Source of the DNA: an uncultured Mesorhizobium sp.
GTDB lineage: Bacteria; Pseudomonadota; Alphaproteobacteria; Rhizobiales; Rhizobiaceae
DNA length: 64,000 bases
Reading direction: 5' to 3'
Assembly: GCA_937958475.1 (NCBI GenBank)
Contig: CALFXR010000201.1
Location: forward strand, 1-64,000
Shown here: piece after piece, positions 17,584 through 25,289 of the stretch
How positions within the stretch are numbered: the stretch's first letter is position 1
Layout: each line of letters starts with the position of its first letter
The notes under the pieces: model-generated
What the model was told of the DNA's origin: nothing
The model's input: only the letters and a program-made list of their open reading frames with translations
The model's database searches: none
Position numbers and translations under genes: made by a program

Positions 17584-17850
17584 ATGCGTCGTCAAAAGGA
17601 TCTCTTCCAGGCGGACCTCCACCTGTTCCCCCTCGCGCGTTCCATTGAAGTACCCAGGATGGTGCAGTTCCTGTCGGTGGTGCCGGGACCGGCCGGGGAA
17701 CGATACTTCGCCCGCCGCTGCCGCGAACTGACGAAGCGCCTTCGCGCCGCCGGCCTACCCAAAATGGATGTCGACGCAGAGGTGGCGATGTTCCGCGGCG
17801 CGGTGGAGGCGTCCCTGGCAAGCACCAAAGCACGGGAGGCATCAGCATGA
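17584..17850 (+). CDS. Small hypothetical protein, DUF6074-like
   Basis: It encodes 88 residues from ATG 17584, with GGAGG eight bases upstream; the longer frame overlaps the ATPase gene and was not used. The sequence has the pattern LHLFPLARSIEVPRMVQF, then YFARRCRELTKRLRAAGLP and a C-terminal helix, which recalls the small DUF6074 proteins common in rhizobial phages. Function unknown. The stop overlaps the next start as ATGA. Confidence 0.6.
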   Translation: MRRQKDLFQADLHLFPLARSIEVPRMVQFLSVVPGPAGERYFARRCRELTKRLRAAGLPKMDVDAEVAMFRGAVEASLASTKAREASA

Positions 17851-18206
17851 GCGCCTTGCTCGACGACCGACTCGACGTGCTTCTGAAAGAGGTCGCCGAA
17901 GCGCGCCGCGAGACAATGGAAGCGCGCCGAGAGACGGTGGAAGCTCGGCGCGATCTCGCGAGCGTCCGGCGCGAACTGGCGGCTGTGCGCGCTGCGATCG
18001 AGGGAGCCGACGTGAGAACGGACTCGGCACCGACGGTCAAAGACCAGCTCTTGACTCGCAAGGAAGCCGCTCGCCAAGCGGGAGTCCATCCAGCCACGAT
18101 GGGCCGATGGATCGTGAAGCACCCTTTCCTTTGCGTCCTGGACGGAAACGGCAGGCGCCGGGTCTCGAAAACCATGCTGATCGATTTCATGCACGGGCGC
18201 GTCTGA
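17847..18206 (+). CDS. Coiled-coil plus HTH hypothetical protein
   Basis: It encodes 119 residues. The first 55 are strongly charged with repeated heptad-like EARRETMEARRETVEARRD, a likely coiled coil. Residues 65-119 look like a MerR/excisionase-type HTH (LLTRKEAARQAGVHPATMGR, then a DGNGRRRVSK wing). It probably oligomerises and binds DNA, perhaps as a regulator of the element. No CI-like repressor is present elsewhere in the element, so this is one candidate for the control role; that is inference. Confidence 0.6.
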   Translation: MSALLDDRLDVLLKEVAEARRETMEARRETVEARRDLASVRRELAAVRAAIEGADVRTDSAPTVKDQLLTRKEAARQAGVHPATMGRWIVKHPFLCVLDGNGRRRVSKTMLIDFMHGRV

Positions 18207-18287
18207 ACGGCCTGCCGCGTTGCTGTGCTTCTCAATGCGCCCCTTTGCTTTCTTCTCCGGAGCGGCGATCTGCGGCACGTTCTCGTC

Positions 18288-18563
18288 ATGACCAAGCTCG
18301 CCTACACCCCCGCCGAACTCTCCGCCGACGGTAAGATTCCTGAGGTGCAGATCCGCCAGGACATCCTGGCGGGCAAGCTGCCCGCCTCGGTGGTCGCCGG
18401 CCGTCTGATCATCACCGCAGCCGCCGCAACCAGCTACATCGCCTCGTTTCCGCGCTTTCAGCCCGTCACGCCAGAGAGCTTCGCCGCCAAGGTCCGTCAG
18501 GATGCCGCCGCTCACGCTCGCGGCAAGGCGATCGCCAGCAAAATCCTCGGGAGGAAGTCATGA
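18288..18563 (+). CDS. Hypothetical protein, possible DNA-binding
   Basis: It encodes 91 residues from ATG 18288, the start of the homologous-looking part (AYTPAELSADGKIPEVQIRQ). The N-terminal half resembles a short excisionase-like HTH in which a helix precedes a strand with VVAGRLIITAAA. No named family recognised. It ends in the ATGA overlap with the next gene, so it is part of the same plus-strand transcript. Confidence 0.5.
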   Translation: MTKLAYTPAELSADGKIPEVQIRQDILAGKLPASVVAGRLIITAAAATSYIASFPRFQPVTPESFAAKVRQDAAAHARGKAIASKILGRKS

Positions 18564-19276
18564 ACGCCGTCGCGAAGAAGCAGCCCGCCACCCGCATCGC
18601 CGAACTCAAGCAGAAGATCGGCGCCGAGCAGCGGGCGCTCGACGACCTCCAGGCGCGCGCGGTCGAGTTGCAGGCCGAACGCAAAGCGGCACTCCTCTCC
18701 GACGACGACGCGCCGCTCGTGGACGTCGAGACGTCCATCCAATCGACCCTACGCCAGGCGGAACGCCACCGCGCCAGACTGGACGCCTTCCTCGCCGACC
18801 TCGAGGTCGCGGAGGAAGAGCAGCGCCAAGCGCAGGCGCGAGCCGACTATGAACGTGCCGCGCGTCAGCTCGCCGATGCCGAAACGTGGCTCATGACCAC
18901 CTACCCGAAGCTCGCGCAGCAGCTCGCGGACGGCCTCGCTGTCCTCAAAGCATCCGACCAGCTCGCCGAGCGCATGAACCGCGAACTCCCCGCCGGCTGC
19001 GAGGCGCTTCGGCCGCCATCGAATGCGCGTCATGAGCCGATGATGCCCGACCGCCGCGAGGTCCGCACGGTCAGACGATGGGTCGACAAAAATGGCCGCG
19101 ACCTCGGCGCTGTTCAGCTGGTCGGCGGCGAGCCGACGGTGCGCGGCGCTCGTCTGATCGAGGTCGAGGAAGAAGTCACCATCGCCGGCCGAAAGCCATG
19201 GTGGCCGTCGCCGATCTATGCGGATGTCAGATTACCGGGTCTCCACAAGGACCAGTCCGACTTCTGGTGGGTCTGA
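18560..19276 (+). CDS. Hypothetical coiled-coil protein
   Basis: It encodes 238 residues. Residues about 10-135 are a long charged helix (IAELKQKIGAEQRALDDLQA, later EVAEEEQRQAQARADYERAA), very likely a coiled coil. The C-terminal 70 residues are different, with a possible beta domain (VRRWVDKNGRDLGAVQLVGG). In phages this size and shape occurs among scaffold-like or regulatory proteins, but I cannot assign it. It is coupled to the gene before. Confidence 0.6.
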   Translation: MNAVAKKQPATRIAELKQKIGAEQRALDDLQARAVELQAERKAALLSDDDAPLVDVETSIQSTLRQAERHRARLDAFLADLEVAEEEQRQAQARADYERAARQLADAETWLMTTYPKLAQQLADGLAVLKASDQLAERMNRELPAGCEALRPPSNARHEPMMPDRREVRTVRRWVDKNGRDLGAVQLVGGEPTVRGARLIEVEEEVTIAGRKPWWPSPIYADVRLPGLHKDQSDFWWV

Positions 19277-19393
19277 TCAAGAATCTCGCCGCGGATTTCC
19301 TCTCCTGGTTGGCCGCGGCGAAAAGGGCGCGCCGGTGCGCTCGATCCCGTCGGCCTGGCCAGTTTTCGGTCACTGGTCACTCCGGCGAAGGAA

Positions 19394-19423
19394 GGGGCGG
19401 TCGGGTTACGGACCGGCCGCCCC
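19394..19423 (+). terminator. Strong hairpin before the head genes
   Basis: An 11-bp stem (GGGGCGGTCGG with CCGGCCGCCCC, one G-T pair) and an 8-base loop lie between the coiled-coil gene and the head-tail gene. There is no T-run, so it may be a weak terminator, attenuator or RNA-processing site separating early and late genes. Confidence 0.4.
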
Positions 19424-19445
19424 TGCAATCTGAGAGACACGAAAA

Positions 19446-19865
19446 ATGGCCGCTTCGCGCTGGGACCAAATCGTCAAGAGCCATCTCGACGGCCCGGTCG
19501 ACGCTCATTTCGGCGAGCGCGCCGTGATCACGCCGATGACCAGGTCGCCGAACGGCAGAAGCAGCGTCGACCCTGACCGCGAGGTGATCCAGGTCGCTGC
19601 GATCTTCACCCGCCGGCCGCATCGCCCTGGCATAGAGCACGGCAATCGCTCGATCGGCGGGCGCGGCGGAAACCAGATGCGATCGCTTGTCGAAGGCGAC
19701 ATGCCGAAGCTCAGCGTGCCGGACTCCGCATTCGCGCCGGGCACGCGCCCGCGGCAGGGCGACCTAGTCGAGATCCGTGACGAGCGCTTCGAAGTCGTCA
19801 GCGCGAAGCACGACGGCACATCCCGCTATCGGCTGGACCTGATCGCCATCGGAGCGTCCACATGA
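19446..19865 (+). CDS. Phage head-tail joining-like protein
   Basis: It encodes 139 residues. The first part has AASRWDQIVKSHLDGPVDAH and a middle with TRRPHRPGIEHG; the C-terminal pattern GDLVEIRDERFEVVSA followed by SRYRLDLIAIG is what head-tail joining proteins of the lambda gpFII/Ufd2 sort show. It would sit at the capsid-tail interface. The stop overlaps the S49 protease start as ATGA. The order relative to the protease and TerS is not the standard phage order, suggesting rearrangement. The assignment is moderate because the family is short and divergent. Confidence 0.5.
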   Translation: MAASRWDQIVKSHLDGPVDAHFGERAVITPMTRSPNGRSSVDPDREVIQVAAIFTRRPHRPGIEHGNRSIGGRGGNQMRSLVEGDMPKLSVPDSAFAPGTRPRQGDLVEIRDERFEVVSAKHDGTSRYRLDLIAIGAST

Positions 19866-21070
19866 CCGACGACTACCAGTTCGTGCACGTCTCGCAGCGC
19901 GTGTTCAACACACCGCTGCTGGTCCTGCCTCACGTCGCCGAGACGGTCGGCGCCTATGTCCGTACACGAATGGAAGGAGTCCGTCCCGACGCCAACCGCT
20001 TCGTCGGCCGCCCAGCGGTAGGACCAAACGGCGATTGGCGCGGCTACCGCCGGGAAGGGTCGTCCGGCATCATCTCGATCACCGGCGAGCTGGTGAACCG
20101 CGGCGCCTGGCTTGGCGCATCGTCGGGATTCACGTCGTATGAAGGGGTGCTGCAGCAAGTTCGTGCGTCGGCATCGGACTCCGACGTCGAGACCATCGTG
20201 CTCGACATCAACTCGCCGGGTGGTGAGGCCTTCGGCATGACGGATACCGCCCGCGAGATCCGCAAGGCGGCCGGCGGCAAGAAGATCGTCGCCGTCATCA
20301 ACTCGGTCGCCGCCAGCGCCGCATACGGGCTCGCCACGGCGGCGAACGAGATCGTCGTGACGGAGTCCGGAATCGCCGGCTCCATCGGCGTGGTCATGAT
20401 CCACTTCGACCAGTCCGAACGAGCGGCGAAAGCCGGCGTCAAGGCGACCGTGATCACCAACACGGACGGCCTCGACAAGGCTCGCGGTCACCCGTTCGCG
20501 GCCTTGTCAGCCGATGACATCGCGTTCATGCGCACGCGGGCCGACCGGATCATGGACGGGTTCGTGAAGCTCATCACCGATCATCGGCCGAAGCTGACTG
20601 CGAAGGCAATCCGGTCGCAGCGGGCGAACACGTTCATCGGCGAAGACGCGGTGCGGGCCGGGCTCGCCGATCGCGTCGGCACATTCGACCAAGTGCTCCA
20701 CCAAGTGACCAAGGGCCGCCCTGCCGTGGCCGGCTGGCGGGCGCCAGCAAGCGGGAAGCCGAACGCCGCACCGCAACCGACCCGTCCCCATGCCAGCCTT
20801 GCCCCCGGGAGGGGAGAAGAAGGGGGAAGCGCGGCGGGAGCGCGGATGGTAGCGATCCTCGCACATGGCAACATGACAGGCCAAGGCGAGTTCGCCCGCC
20901 ACATCGCTCTCAACACGTCCCTGTCGCTGGCGGATGCCGTCGCTGCCATGGCCGCTGCTACTCTCGACAGCAAGCCCACCATGCCGGCCACGAATGCCAG
21001 CCGCACCTATTCCGACCAGCTCGCACGCGGTCGCCAGATCGCCATGGCCGCCTTGGGCAAGACCCGGTGA
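19862..21070 (+). CDS. S49-family capsid maturation protease
   Basis: It encodes 402 residues. The SppA/gpC fold is clear: IISITGELVNRGAWLG, IVLDINSPGGEAFGM, and the nucleophile S152 in VAASAAYGLATAANEIVV, followed by SGIAGSIGVVM. Phage S49 proteases process the scaffold and portal during capsid assembly. The C-terminal 120 residues are low-complexity, then TLDSKPTMPATNASRTYSDQ, as in protease-scaffold fusions. The in-frame Pro/Gly-rich patch around 20760-20850 looks like an inserted GC-rich repeat. No capsid or portal gene is adjacent, so its usual targets are missing. Confidence 0.85.
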   Translation: MTDDYQFVHVSQRVFNTPLLVLPHVAETVGAYVRTRMEGVRPDANRFVGRPAVGPNGDWRGYRREGSSGIISITGELVNRGAWLGASSGFTSYEGVLQQVRASASDSDVETIVLDINSPGGEAFGMTDTAREIRKAAGGKKIVAVINSVAASAAYGLATAANEIVVTESGIAGSIGVVMIHFDQSERAAKAGVKATVITNTDGLDKARGHPFAALSADDIAFMRTRADRIMDGFVKLITDHRPKLTAKAIRSQRANTFIGEDAVRAGLADRVGTFDQVLHQVTKGRPAVAGWRAPASGKPNAAPQPTRPHASLAPGRGEEGGSAAGARMVAILAHGNMTGQGEFARHIALNTSLSLADAVAAMAAATLDSKPTMPATNASRTYSDQLARGRQIAMAALGKTR

Positions 21071-21123
21071 TGGCTGCCCCGATGCCCGGCCAGCCGCACA
21101 GCGGGTCCTTCCCCGGGTGGGGT

Positions 21124-21138
21124 GCCCCCCGCGGGGGC
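21124..21138 (+). terminator. Short GC-rich hairpin after the S49 gene
   Basis: A 6-bp stem GCCCCC/GGGGGC with a CGC loop lies in the 126-bp gap before the TerS-like gene. No T-run follows directly; an A-rich stretch is some 35 bases downstream. It may be a weak terminator. Confidence 0.3.
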
Positions 21139-21196
21139 GCGGCAGCGCAGTATTTGAACGGCTCCCGACGAAAAAAAATGCGTTTCCGTTTCCGAA

Positions 21197-21673
21197 ATGA
21201 AGGGGCTTGAACCGTTGGAAAACCTCGAAATCGACCTCAATGCACCGGATCTGGCAACTGTGCTCGGCATCACCGAACGACGAGTCCGCCAGCTCGCGGC
21301 CGAAGGCGTCGTGAAGCGTGCCGACCGACGCGGCCGGTACCAGCTCGTGCCGAGCGTCGCGAACTACATTGCGACCTTGTCCGCGGGTGAGCGCGACGTC
21401 GGTCTGGCGCCTATCCGGCAAGAGCGACTGCTGAAACTTCAGCGCGAAAACGCCCTTCGCGACCGCGAGCTGATCACGCTCGACGAGGCGATCGGCTTCG
21501 TCGACGAGATCACGGGGGCCTTCCTGTCCTCCCTCAACGGCCTACCCGCACGAGTCACGAACGACGTGCGCGAACGCCGTCGACTCGAGGCGATCATTGA
21601 CGCCGAGCGGCAGCGGCTCGCCGACAAGCTCGCTGAGATTCAGGCGAAGTGCGCCAGCGGCCGTGACGATTGA
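21197..21673 (+). CDS. Terminase small subunit, Nu1-like
   Basis: It encodes 158 residues. The N-terminal 55 form the winged HTH of Nu1-type small terminases (APDLATVLGITERRVRQLAA, then KRADRRGRYQLVPSV); the following part, RQERLLKLQRENALRDRELI, is the usual helical oligomerisation region. It would recognise the packaging site. The large subunit normally follows at once, but here the next 90 bp are empty and the next genes are on the other strand, so the motor is missing. A GGGG-like ribosome site precedes it only loosely. Confidence 0.75.
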   Translation: MKGLEPLENLEIDLNAPDLATVLGITERRVRQLAAEGVVKRADRRGRYQLVPSVANYIATLSAGERDVGLAPIRQERLLKLQRENALRDRELITLDEAIGFVDEITGAFLSSLNGLPARVTNDVRERRRLEAIIDAERQRLADKLAEIQAKCASGRDD

Positions 21674-21767
21674 CATCGCATCGCCCAGGCGAAGCTCGCC
21701 ATGCGAGGCCGTCGGCGACTGAGGCCTTTTCGCGGGCGTCGAGGATTTCGGCATGGGCGCCGGCCGC

Positions 21768-22472
21768 CTACCTGACGTCGAGAACCTTCGAAGGGTCTTC
21801 ACGGTCGACAAGCACGACGCGCTGCCACAGGTCCGGAATCGCGATATGCCCACGGGCATAGGCGATGTCGTCGGCGTCCGGACGGAGCAGCGTGTGATCC
21901 ACCAGGACGAGCCACCATTCCGGATACCGATCGACGAAACGGGCGACCTTTGCGGTCTTCTCCTTGATGCAGATAGCGAGGTTGTCGATCAACTTGGCCT
22001 CGACGAAGCCGCTCGCCTGGTCGTCGCTCGATCCGCCGAGGACGAAGGCATCGGCCGCTGGCGCCAACGCCGGGAAGACGTCCAGCGTCAAGCTCGTGTC
22101 GATCGGGATGCGGGTCCATTCGGAAGGCATCGCGTCGAGAACTTGCTCCAGCGCGCGGCGCACGCGCGGCCCGGTCCGTCGCCAATCGAACGGCCGGCTG
22201 AAATCGTAGCAGACATAGCAGCTCTTCCCCGCCGGAGGCGGACCGAACGAGGCGAGCAGCTTCCGCATGCTCCACGAGAGGCGAATGTCGAGTTGCTCGA
22301 GGCCTTCATGCCGACCCTCTGATACGTGGTTCTGATTGAGCCGCCGCACCTCGACTGCGAGCCGCTCGCCGACGAGGAAGTCCGGCGGGACATTGCCGTC
22401 CGGCTCGTATTGCACAGACCCGAGCTCGAGCGTGTCGAGGAATGCCTTAGCCGTGCGTTCCGATTCGTCCAT
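21768..22472 (-). CDS. Possible PD-(D/E)XK-type nuclease, unknown family
   Basis: It encodes 234 residues from ATG 22472, where the conserved-looking part MDESERTAKAFLDTLEL begins; an in-frame start 18 codons upstream is possible. The segment PPDFLVGERLAVEVRRLN carries D31 and E41-V-R43, spaced like a PD-(D/E)XK core with Lys replaced by Arg; this is suggestive, not proof. The rest is alpha/beta with no signal or membrane segment. It is the last gene of a minus-strand set with a trypsin-like protease, 141 bp upstream, and a membrane-anchored protein. A defence or host-interaction role is inferred only from the company of these genes. Confidence 0.5.
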   Translation of the reverse strand: MDESERTAKAFLDTLELGSVQYEPDGNVPPDFLVGERLAVEVRRLNQNHVSEGRHEGLEQLDIRLSWSMRKLLASFGPPPAGKSCYVCYDFSRPFDWRRTGPRVRRALEQVLDAMPSEWTRIPIDTSLTLDVFPALAPAADAFVLGGSSDDQASGFVEAKLIDNLAICIKEKTAKVARFVDRYPEWWLVLVDHTLLRPDADDIAYARGHIAIPDLWQRVVLVDREDPSKVLDVR

Positions 22473-22613
22473 GGGGTTGCCCTGCTCTGGGGTTGACGAC
22501 CGGGACACCCTATCGCGGGACGGCACACGTTACGTTTCCGGCTGGGCGGACCCTCGCCGTGGTCGGCACGGCGCCGGCTGGAAACACCCGTTCGCCCGAG
22601 TGGCTAGTGCCCC

Positions 22614-23450
22614 TTACGATCCCGCTCGCGCCACCAGCCCTCTCTCAACCTCTGGCAGTAGGTACCTGAAGACGTCGGGCAATCCGTGACCGATGAGACT
22701 TAGGTTACCTTCGTCATCAGGCCTCTCTTGGAAGACAACGCCCAACAGCTTCCGGTCCAATTGCGTCTCGCCGCATCGTTCGCCCCAAGACACCATCCAG
22801 AGGCCGCCACCGCTCATGCCCGCGTACGAATTCGGCGGCAAATTGCCCTCGCCGTGGATTGGTATCTGTTGCGTCAAAGTCAGATGCTCGTCGGTGTGCA
22901 GGAGACCGTTCACGGATAGAAGGAAAAGCAGCGTCGAGCTGAAGATCGGGCCGTTGCTGAACTCGGAGATCGACTGTCTCATACTCTCGCCGACGACGCC
23001 GACCACATAGTTGGCCGAACGGCCGGCCCGGTAGTCGTCCGTCACCGGTCTCGGCTTCTCCAGATCGTAGAACAGGCAACCGCGCGCCTCCAGCGAGGCG
23101 ATCTCCGGTGCGCAAAGGCGGATGAAGCCCAAGTCCGGAACATCCTTCCCCTTGCCCCATCCGGACGCGACGAAATAGTCGCTCTCGTGAAAGGTGACCT
23201 TCATCTGGCCATGGGCGCCTTCAACGGTAAAATGTTGAATGCCTACGGGGTTGTTCTTTCGAACCTCGTCGACGACATGTGCAGCGGTGAGAATCCCCCT
23301 CCGGCCGCCGGGAAGACGAACGAGAGTGCCCGAACCGCTGCATTCGGGATCGATGACCTCGCCCTTCGATCGTATCTTCAGGAATCCGATGCTTTGCAGT
23401 CCAAGGCTGTGCCGGAGGTCGTCATCGACCTGTGCGACTTCGTATGCCAT
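22614..23450 (-). CDS. Trypsin-like (chymotrypsin-fold) serine protease
   Basis: It encodes 278 residues. A complete-looking triad can be placed: H58 in GILTAAHVVDEV, D106 in VPDLGFIRL, and S213 in YAGMSGGGLWMV. There is no signal peptide, so it should act in the cytoplasm, which is uncommon for a stand-alone trypsin-like enzyme and fits roles such as effectors in phage defence or processing of element proteins. Family members of this kind are found in prophages and islands. It lies 21 bp after the membrane-anchored gene and before the nuclease-like gene. Substrate unknown. Confidence 0.75.
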   Translation of the reverse strand: MAYEVAQVDDDLRHSLGLQSIGFLKIRSKGEVIDPECSGSGTLVRLPGGRRGILTAAHVVDEVRKNNPVGIQHFTVEGAHGQMKVTFHESDYFVASGWGKGKDVPDLGFIRLCAPEIASLEARGCLFYDLEKPRPVTDDYRAGRSANYVVGVVGESMRQSISEFSNGPIFSSTLLFLLSVNGLLHTDEHLTLTQQIPIHGEGNLPPNSYAGMSGGGLWMVSWGERCGETQLDRKLLGVVFQERPDDEGNLSLIGHGLPDVFRYLLPEVERGLVARAGS

Positions 23451-23471
23451 GCGTCCCTCCGTCGCCGGTCG

Positions 23472-23840
23472 TTAGCGTTGTTCCCAGCCGACGACGATAC
23501 CATCCTCGATCATGACCTTGTTGGCGAAGCTCCGGCCGGGGCCGGGGCCGTATTTGAGAACCTCCTTCGTCTTCGTCTTCAGAACCTTGCGATCGATCGC
23601 GGCAGGCGGTCCCCATGCCGCAACGACCATGTTCGCGGTCATACCTTGCCGGATCGAGCCGTTCAGGATGTCGAGCTTGTAGGGCGAATTGGCGTAAGCC
23701 TGCTCGATCATCTCTTGTCGTAGACGCTCCTCTTCGTCTTTCCTGCTTTGTTCCGCGCTCTCTTTGGACAAATGCCAAATCACCGAGATGACCGCTACGA
23801 CTAGAAAAATGACGATGCCGGTAGCTCCCGCGTTAGTCAT
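23472..23840 (-). CDS. Membrane-anchored protein with SmpA/OmlA-like domain
   Basis: It encodes 122 residues; ATG 23840 follows AGGGAG and is preferred over upstream in-frame ATGs. Residues 6-23 (ATGIVIFLVVAVISVIWH) form one membrane helix, followed by a charged helix (KESAEQSRKDEEERLRQEM). The C-terminal half, SIRQGMTANMVVAAWGPP then KVMIEDGIVVGW, looks like the small two-helix, beta-sheet SmpA/OmlA fold. It probably anchors in the inner membrane. It is the first gene of the set with the protease (21 bp gap) and could be the sensor or partner of it; this is inference. Confidence 0.6.
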   Translation of the reverse strand: MTNAGATGIVIFLVVAVISVIWHLSKESAEQSRKDEEERLRQEMIEQAYANSPYKLDILNGSIRQGMTANMVVAAWGPPAAIDRKVLKTKTKEVLKYGPGPGRSFANKVMIEDGIVVGWEQR

Positions 23841-23989
23841 AGCACTCCCTCCGCAACCAACGAGTGCAGGAAATAAGGGAGCAAAATCGGGACACGCGCA
23901 AGCTGGCTCCTCACCCGCCAGTGCCTGGCCATGCTGCAGGCGACGGCGGCCTTGTCGCGGGCGTCGTGGGTTTTTCGTCCCGATGGTGC

Positions 23990-24316
23990 TCACGCCAACA
24001 TGGCATCGAAGGCGGCCACGGTCCTGGTCCAGTCCCGGCGCTCGTCTTCCGTCGGGCGCCGGCTTCGCAGCTCGTCGACAACCGCGACGATCCGCTCGTC
24101 ATTCACCTCGAGCATGTCGGCGATCACCTGCCTTGCATCTCCCGACGTCCGCGGCAGGGCGGCGCTGCCTTCAAGCGACGCGCCGACCTTAACCAGGGCG
24201 CTGTAGAGGGTCGCTAGATCCGAGACGCCAAGCGTCCGCAACTCCGCGAAGAACGGGTCGCCGATGACGACGGTTGCGCCGACGTCGCAGCTCATGCTCT
24301 CTACCAGGTAAGCCAT
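23990..24316 (-). CDS. Hypothetical protein
   Basis: It encodes 108 residues from ATG 24316, with GGAGG seven bases upstream; the longer upstream frame is not supported. It is acidic and helical (FFAELRTLGVSDLATLYSAL, then RQVIADMLEVNDERIVAVVD). The N-terminal MAYLVESMSCDVGATVVIGD recalls small phage tail-associated proteins but I cannot assign it. It is 150 bp before the membrane-anchored gene. Upstream, 24317-24579 holds no gene that I can support and probably contains its promoter. Confidence 0.55.
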   Translation of the reverse strand: MAYLVESMSCDVGATVVIGDPFFAELRTLGVSDLATLYSALVKVGASLEGSAALPRTSGDARQVIADMLEVNDERIVAVVDELRSRRPTEDERRDWTRTVAAFDAMLA

Positions 24317-24579
24317 GTGCGATCCTCCAATGATCGGGTTGGTGAGGGTCGGCCGGGCGGTGCAACACCCGGTCGGTCGCTTCATGAACCGGCATTTCAG
24401 AACCGCCGTCAAGCCGAAAATGTCAGCGAAATCAGTGCGATACGCTGCGCATCGTGACTCTGATACTTCGGCGTGAACCGCAACGCGCTGGCGGTCTTGG
24501 CGATTTCGGCGCGGTTCGCATCCGCTCGCCGAAGCGACGGGCTTCGAAAAAATTCGCAACGTATTGTGGATTTCGGGCG

Positions 24580-24936
24580 CTATGCCCGCGCCAGATCCAG
24601 GATGACCAGCGCGTGGTCGCCGGCGGCGATGCCGATGACCTCGAACACGCGCGCGTCGTCGATCGTCAGTCGGTCCCGTTCCCGAACGTCCAGTGCCTCG
24701 GGGTAGCGGGCGGAGTCGATCGTAAGCCGATATGTGCGCCGGCCGCGCGCATCGGGTGCGCCGGCGCCGCGCTCTTCGAACGTGCCCTTGCCCATGATTT
24801 CGCCGCGGGCGGAGTCGAGTACGGTGCGGCCGCATGGCGTCACGGCGAGCGGCAGGCACCACCATTCGGCGCCGACGATCCTGTCGACGATCTCGACGGG
24901 GCGCGGCCGGCGAGCCTGTGCGAGCTGGACTCCCAT
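24580..24936 (-). CDS. Hypothetical phage-like protein
   Basis: It encodes 118 residues. Parts such as EWWCLPLAVTPCGRTV, KGTFEERGAGAPDARGRRTY and RLTIDDARVFEVIGI resemble the beta-rich head-tail or tail-completion proteins of phages, where a final strand pair follows a D-R-L-x-I motif. I cannot name a family. It begins 7 bp after the small gene on its 5' side, so the two form a pair on the minus strand, divergent from the tape measure gene. Confidence 0.5.
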   Translation of the reverse strand: MGVQLAQARRPRPVEIVDRIVGAEWWCLPLAVTPCGRTVLDSARGEIMGKGTFEERGAGAPDARGRRTYRLTIDSARYPEALDVRERDRLTIDDARVFEVIGIAAGDHALVILDLARA

Positions 24937-24943
24937 GGCGCCC

Positions 24944-25156
24944 TCAGCCTCCGCCCTGTTTCAGCTCGAGGCGCATGGCCGACATGTGTAGCGCCACCGC
25001 CAGCTTTCGCATTTGCGCCGGCGTGAGCGCTATCACGATCGTCTGCCCCTGGACTGCCACGGCAAGCCGATCGTCGGGCGTAATGCCGGCCGTTCCGATG
25101 CCAGAGTAGTCGAGATCGGGTCCGCTTGCCGTCGGCGCATACATCTTCGCGAGCAT
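24944..25156 (-). CDS. Small hypothetical protein
   Basis: It encodes 70 residues from ATG 25156, with AAGGA seven bases upstream; the open frame upstream overlaps the tape measure gene and is not used. The sequence (LDYSGIGTAGITPDDRLAVA, then VIALTPAQMRKLAVALHMSA) has no recognised domain. It is divergent from the tape measure gene with 133 bp between starts, and runs into the next minus gene after 7 bp. Confidence 0.5.
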   Translation of the reverse strand: MLAKMYAPTASGPDLDYSGIGTAGITPDDRLAVAVQGQTIVIALTPAQMRKLAVALHMSAMRLELKQGGG

Positions 25157-25289
25157 GAGGATTCCTTCGTGAGGCGTGGTGCAGTTCGCCCACCTTCGGC
25201 GGATCAAACCCGGAACGAAGCCTACCCGGTAACACGCACGGATGATAGTCTGCGGAAATCGCAACTGCCATGATCGATCGGAAGACCTT

